Shown here piece after piece: positions 5,543-8,479 of a DNA stretch of 8,479 nucleotides. The position numbers were made by a program, and so were the translations under genes. The notes beneath the pieces were generated by a model. It was not told where the DNA came from and made no database searches. It was given only the letters and a program-made list of their open reading frames with translations. The stretch comes from Verrucomicrobiota bacterium (GTDB taxonomy: Bacteria > Verrucomicrobiota > Verrucomicrobiae > Chthoniobacterales > UBA10450). Every line of letters starts with the position of its first letter. The stretch's first letter is position 1. Location: positions 1 to 8,479 of the forward strand of contig VBQB01000075.1 in assembly GCA_005887855.1 (NCBI GenBank), given 5' to 3'.

Positions 5543-7705
5543 ATGGAGCGATCGCGACCAGTCCTGCTCGTTGTGCCGTCACTACGGGAAGCGTGGGAAG
5601 ATGCGATTGCTCCTTGGTTCGAACGAGTTTTGCCCGAGACGTGGAAACGCACCTTGCCTTCGCTGGTCGTCGTCCCAACGCGAGGGCAGGCCAACGATCT
5701 GAAGGCGCGCTTGATTGCAAAAGGCTATTCACATCTCGGTCTGCAGTTTGTCACACCGGCGAGTTTGTGGGCATTGCTCGCGCGAGATGATGCGACGCCA
5801 CATGCGCAGCCGGAACATCTGCGCTTGCTCCTCGCAATTGCTGCGAGTGAAATGGAAGATCGGCCTAACGAATCAGAATCACTCGCCGCCAAAGCCGTTG
5901 CCCGTGCGCCGGCGTTGCTGTTGCGGGCATTGGATCGTCTGGAAACTGCCGGATGGAAATTCAAAGAACTCGCGCTGCCGGCGTTTACACCAGTCGTTCA
6001 ACGTTTCAACGAGCTCTTGAAAAAATGCGATTTTGTTCTGTTGGGCGAAGGCAATCGACGGCGTTTGCGACAAGCGGCGCGTGGCGAGCGAAAATTTTCT
6101 CACGTGCTCATTACCGGGTTCGATGGAGCACATTGGCGACAGTGGTTTCTCCTGCGCAACGCGGTCGAGCTTGCGGAAAACGCTACGATCGTGGTCGAAG
6201 AACCGGGTGGCGACTTTTCCGACATCGACCTTTGTTGGATCGGGTCGTGGGAAGAAGTCTGCGGCGAAGCGCAACGCGCGCCAAAATCGGCACACGCGCC
6301 TAGCGATTCGTTTTTTAGCGAAACGGAAATGCGCGGTGGCGCGGCACCTGCAAAGAGTTTCGATTTTCTCATTGGCACAAACATCTCGGAACAAGCCGAA
6401 GCGATCGCGCGGAAATGCGTTCGTTATTTGTCGGAGGAAAAATGCAAGCGGCTCGGCGTGATTTTTTCCCGCAACGGTGCGTTGCCACGGCTGGTCTCAA
6501 ACTCGCTAGCGCAACTCGACATCCCGCACAACGACGGGCTCGCGCACATCGTTCCCGGCATCTTCGAATCAGCGGAATGGCAAGCATGGATCGAATTGCA
6601 ACGCGCGCCGAGACTCAATTCTTTCCTGCGCTTTTTAGACGCGTTCTCCGATCCCGCGGTTTTATCGCCGTCTCTCAGCCGGTCCACCTTCGAAAACATT
6701 CTGCGCGAAAGTTATAGCGAAGTGTTGCTGGATGATCTCGAAATTCTGCGCGAATTCTGCGCCGCACGCACCGATAAGAAATTTCAATCGGCCGCCGAGG
6801 CGTTGCGCGCGTTGCCGTTTCTTCCCCCGCGCGCCACGCTGGCGCAGTTTCTCGAACAAACGCACGCCGCGCTCGCGTATCTCGATTGGAAGCAACACGC
6901 GCTCGAAATTGCCAGCGTCACGCGCGATTGGCCGCAACATCTCGATGCGGAATTCCCGCGCACCCTCTTTCTGCGCTGGCTTGAAGAAACTGCTGCGACC
7001 TTTGGCGCGGCGCGTTCAGCCGAGGGCGATCATCCGTACGCGCGCGTGCAGTTGCTCACCGTGGCGCAGGCGCAAAATCAGGAATGGTCTCACCTGATTT
7101 TTGCCGGCTGGAACGAAGGCGCGTGGCCGCCGCCGGCCGGCGCGGAGTTCGCCCGCGCCGAAGAAATTCGCGCCTTCAATCGCAGCGTGCAGCAGCTCAA
7201 TAAACGCGCCGCGCGCCAGGGAAGTCAGGGCGAAGGCCACACCAGCGTGCGCGAAAATCATTCGCTCTATCTCGGCCCCAGCGAGCAACGCGCGATCGCG
7301 TTGCGACAATTCGATGCGCTGCTCGAATCGGCCAGCGAAGGCGTAACGCTCGCGGCCAGTCTGGTGCAGGAAGACGCGCCGGAACGTTGGTGGAACCCAA
7401 GCGAATGCTTCAGTCAGCTCTATCTCACGAAGAGGCGCGAACCGCTTACGCAAGCGAGGTTGAAATATTTGCAACGCGCGACTGCGCGATTCATCAATGA
7501 TCCGCGCCTGTTCACTTACGAATCCGAGCCGCCACACGCGGATGTACAGCAAACTGTGATCGCATTCAACGCGCGCCGCGATGCTTCGAAACCTGCAAGC
7601 GAATACGATTTCGCGTTGCGGACTAATCAGTCGTATCGGCCAATGCCTACGCTGAGTGTCAGCAAAAGAAAGCTGGAAAAATATTCGCGGCGTTTCCTTC
7701 ATTGA
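5543..7705 (+). CDS. AddB-like inactivated helicase subunit, upstream part of a split helicase/nuclease
   Basis: A 720-aa protein resembling AddB or PD-(D/E)XK-family exonuclease subunits, which process DNA ends with an AddA/UvrD-type partner. It has no Walker A motif. Recognisable parts are LVVVPTRGQANDLKARL (about residues 40-56, motif Ia-like), FSHVLITGFDGAHWRQW (about 186-202), FLIGTNISEQAEAIARK and, near residues 501-530, VQLLTVAQAQNQEW with HLIFAGWNEGAWPP, the usual helicase motif V/VI region. It ends with PTLSVSKRKLEKY, the sequence that normally leads into the nuclease domain, then stops seven codons later at TGA 7703-7705. The nuclease motifs lie in the next frame. Start ATG 5543 is 25 nt after selB with only a weak SD. 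Function is inferred from motifs and the downstream helicase. Confidence 0.75.
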   Translation: MERSRPVLLVVPSLREAWEDAIAPWFERVLPETWKRTLPSLVVVPTRGQANDLKARLIAKGYSHLGLQFVTPASLWALLARDDATPHAQPEHLRLLLAIAASEMEDRPNESESLAAKAVARAPALLLRALDRLETAGWKFKELALPAFTPVVQRFNELLKKCDFVLLGEGNRRRLRQAARGERKFSHVLITGFDGAHWRQWFLLRNAVELAENATIVVEEPGGDFSDIDLCWIGSWEEVCGEAQRAPKSAHAPSDSFFSETEMRGGAAPAKSFDFLIGTNISEQAEAIARKCVRYLSEEKCKRLGVIFSRNGALPRLVSNSLAQLDIPHNDGLAHIVPGIFESAEWQAWIELQRAPRLNSFLRFLDAFSDPAVLSPSLSRSTFENILRESYSEVLLDDLEILREFCAARTDKKFQSAAEALRALPFLPPRATLAQFLEQTHAALAYLDWKQHALEIASVTRDWPQHLDAEFPRTLFLRWLEETAATFGAARSAEGDHPYARVQLLTVAQAQNQEWSHLIFAGWNEGAWPPPAGAEFARAEEIRAFNRSVQQLNKRAARQGSQGEGHTSVRENHSLYLGPSEQRAIALRQFDALLESASEGVTLAASLVQEDAPERWWNPSECFSQLYLTKRREPLTQARLKYLQRATARFINDPRLFTYESEPPHADVQQTVIAFNARRDASKPASEYDFALRTNQSYRPMPTLSVSKRKLEKYSRRFLH

Positions 7706-8418
7706 CAATAATCGATGAGCGTGTCCGTGTTTCTGCCGACGAACGCCGCGCGGCGCTTCAGCAACTTTGCAACTCGTTAGGGCGAGTTGTGCCCGACTGG
7801 TGGAATTCGGGCTGGCTGAACGCGCGTTTTCTCGCGCGGCATCTCGGCGGAAAAATCGCGAGCGCGAACGGCTGGACCAGGATGGCAGCGGAGTTGCCCA
7901 TTGGTCACGACGGCGCGGTGAAAATAGCCGACGGAGTGGAACTTCAACTGCGCGGCCAGATCGATTTGGTGCTCGCGCAAAACGACTCAGCCGATTTCGC
8001 CGGGCAAAAGATTTGGATCGTCGATTACAAAACCGGTTCGACCAAGGAACTGAAATCTTCCGATTTGCACGACAGTCTTGTTAAAGGGACAGCATTGCAG
8101 CTCGGACTCTATTCGCTGGCGATGCGTGAGCTTGGCGCAGCGGAAGTGAGCGTGAGCATTCTTTCGCTGGCGGTGAAAAATGTCGGGCCACAGTTGTCCG
8201 TTGTCGATCTGGCGCCCCACACAAACGTCTTCGCCGATCTCGCGGAAATGCAACGCACCGGCGTTTTCGGAATGAAAGGCGAGATTCGTCCCGCGTTTGG
8301 TTACAGCGCACCATATCCGCTCGCGACATTGCAAATCGATAACGACATTTTGGAGGATAAATGGGGGCTAACCCATCCCGCGCTCGTACTCGAAAAAGAG
8401 GAGTGGGAAACATGGTGA
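7702..8418 (+). CDS. PD-(D/E)XK nuclease module (RecB/AddB C-terminal type)
   Basis: A 238-aa reading frame starting with TTG 7702 that overlaps the previous stop by 4 nt (TTGA). It contains the nuclease core: LRGQID (D88), IVDYKTG (D108, K110) and QLGLY (Q133, Y137). The C-terminus AEMQRTGVFGMKGEIRP and PALVLEKEEWETW looks complete. WWNSGW and ARFLARHLGG match the segment preceding the core in such proteins. What is absent is the N-terminal nuclease helix with the conserved GxxxH-type His that should follow the end of the 5543-7705 product. The two frames were therefore most likely one gene of about 1,000 codons that lost some tens of codons at the joint. Separate translation by overlap coupling is possible but would still lack the motif. 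Confidence 0.72.
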   Translation: MTIIDERVRVSADERRAALQQLCNSLGRVVPDWWNSGWLNARFLARHLGGKIASANGWTRMAAELPIGHDGAVKIADGVELQLRGQIDLVLAQNDSADFAGQKIWIVDYKTGSTKELKSSDLHDSLVKGTALQLGLYSLAMRELGAAEVSVSILSLAVKNVGPQLSVVDLAPHTNVFADLAEMQRTGVFGMKGEIRPAFGYSAPYPLATLQIDNDILEDKWGLTHPALVLEKEEWETW

Positions 8419-8479
8419 GGCTGAGTGACGAATCTGCTCGCGCGCGATTCGCCGATGAACTGGATCGAAATTTTTCGGT
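8412..8479 (+). CDS. Start of a probable UvrD/AddA-type helicase (partial)
   Basis: ATG 8412 overlaps the end of the nuclease module by 7 nt, as in an operon. The 22 visible full codons read MVRLSDESARARFADELDRN then FS, and run off the window. An acidic/aromatic lead-in followed by NFSV is what usually precedes the Walker A motif (APAGxGKT) of AddA/UvrD-like helicases paired with AddB-like proteins. The Walker motif itself is outside the window, so the call rests on context and a short match. Confidence 0.55.
   Translation, partial: MVRLSDESARARFADELDRNFS

Noticed and set aside
5061..5732. 223-codon reverse-strand frame over the selB end
   Set aside because: It is antisense to conserved SelB and AddB-like sequence with no recognisable motif.
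7016..7708. 230-codon reverse-strand frame opposite the AddB-like gene
   Set aside because: The sense strand carries the conserved helicase motif region; the antisense frame is Arg/Ala-rich shadow sequence.
1..8479. CRISPR array, rRNA, or transposase gene
   Set aside because: No regularly spaced repeats with unique spacers, no rRNA-like sequence, and no DDE or HUH transposase motif were seen on either strand.

Overview
This window carries a bacterial selenocysteine (Sec) locus followed by the start of a DNA-repair helicase/nuclease operon, all on the + strand. The likely source is a soil or freshwater member of the Verrucomicrobiota or a close relative. That is an inference from three things: SelA/SelB sequence style, a GxxExxY-type nuclease gene with CACCACGAAG ends between housekeeping genes, and CGATTTT-type and other short interspersed repeats familiar from such genomes. 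Nothing in the window fixes the lineage.

Layout. Bases 1-215 hold an unassigned reading frame running into GC-rich repeat-like DNA. A SelW/Rdx-type selenoprotein gene with an in-frame TGA in a CxxU motif lies at 294-530. A palindromic interspersed element (543-597) separates it from selC, the tRNA for Sec (623-719, anticodon TCA). After a CGATTTT tandem repeat comes selD (848-1820), whose own catalytic Sec is encoded by TGA at 899-901 with a strong SECIS-like hairpin downstream. selA (1805-3229) overlaps the selD end. A small mobile-looking cassette with 10-bp terminal inverted repeats and a GxxExxY gene (3180-3564) sits between selA and selB (3577-5517). Next come an inactivated-helicase/AddB-like protein (5543-7705), a PD-(D/E)XK nuclease module (7702-8418) and the first codons of a probable UvrD/AddA-type helicase (8412 to the end).

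How the genes work together. SelD makes selenophosphate. SelA converts Ser-tRNA(Sec), made on selC, into Sec-tRNA(Sec). SelB delivers it to UGA codons marked by a SECIS hairpin. Two probable clients are encoded beside the machinery: the SelW-like protein and SelD itself. The downstream genes look like a separate AddAB-like end-processing module.

The most notable oddity is a series of coding or RNA lesions. selD lacks about 86 bp that should encode the conserved DVTGFG segment. selC has a mismatch in its acceptor stem that one extra base would repair. The GxxExxY gene has lost the motif that names its family. The AddB-like/nuclease gene is split where the first nuclease motif should be. selA and selB look intact. 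Either the locus is decaying, or this sequence carries deletion-type assembly errors; the window alone cannot decide.
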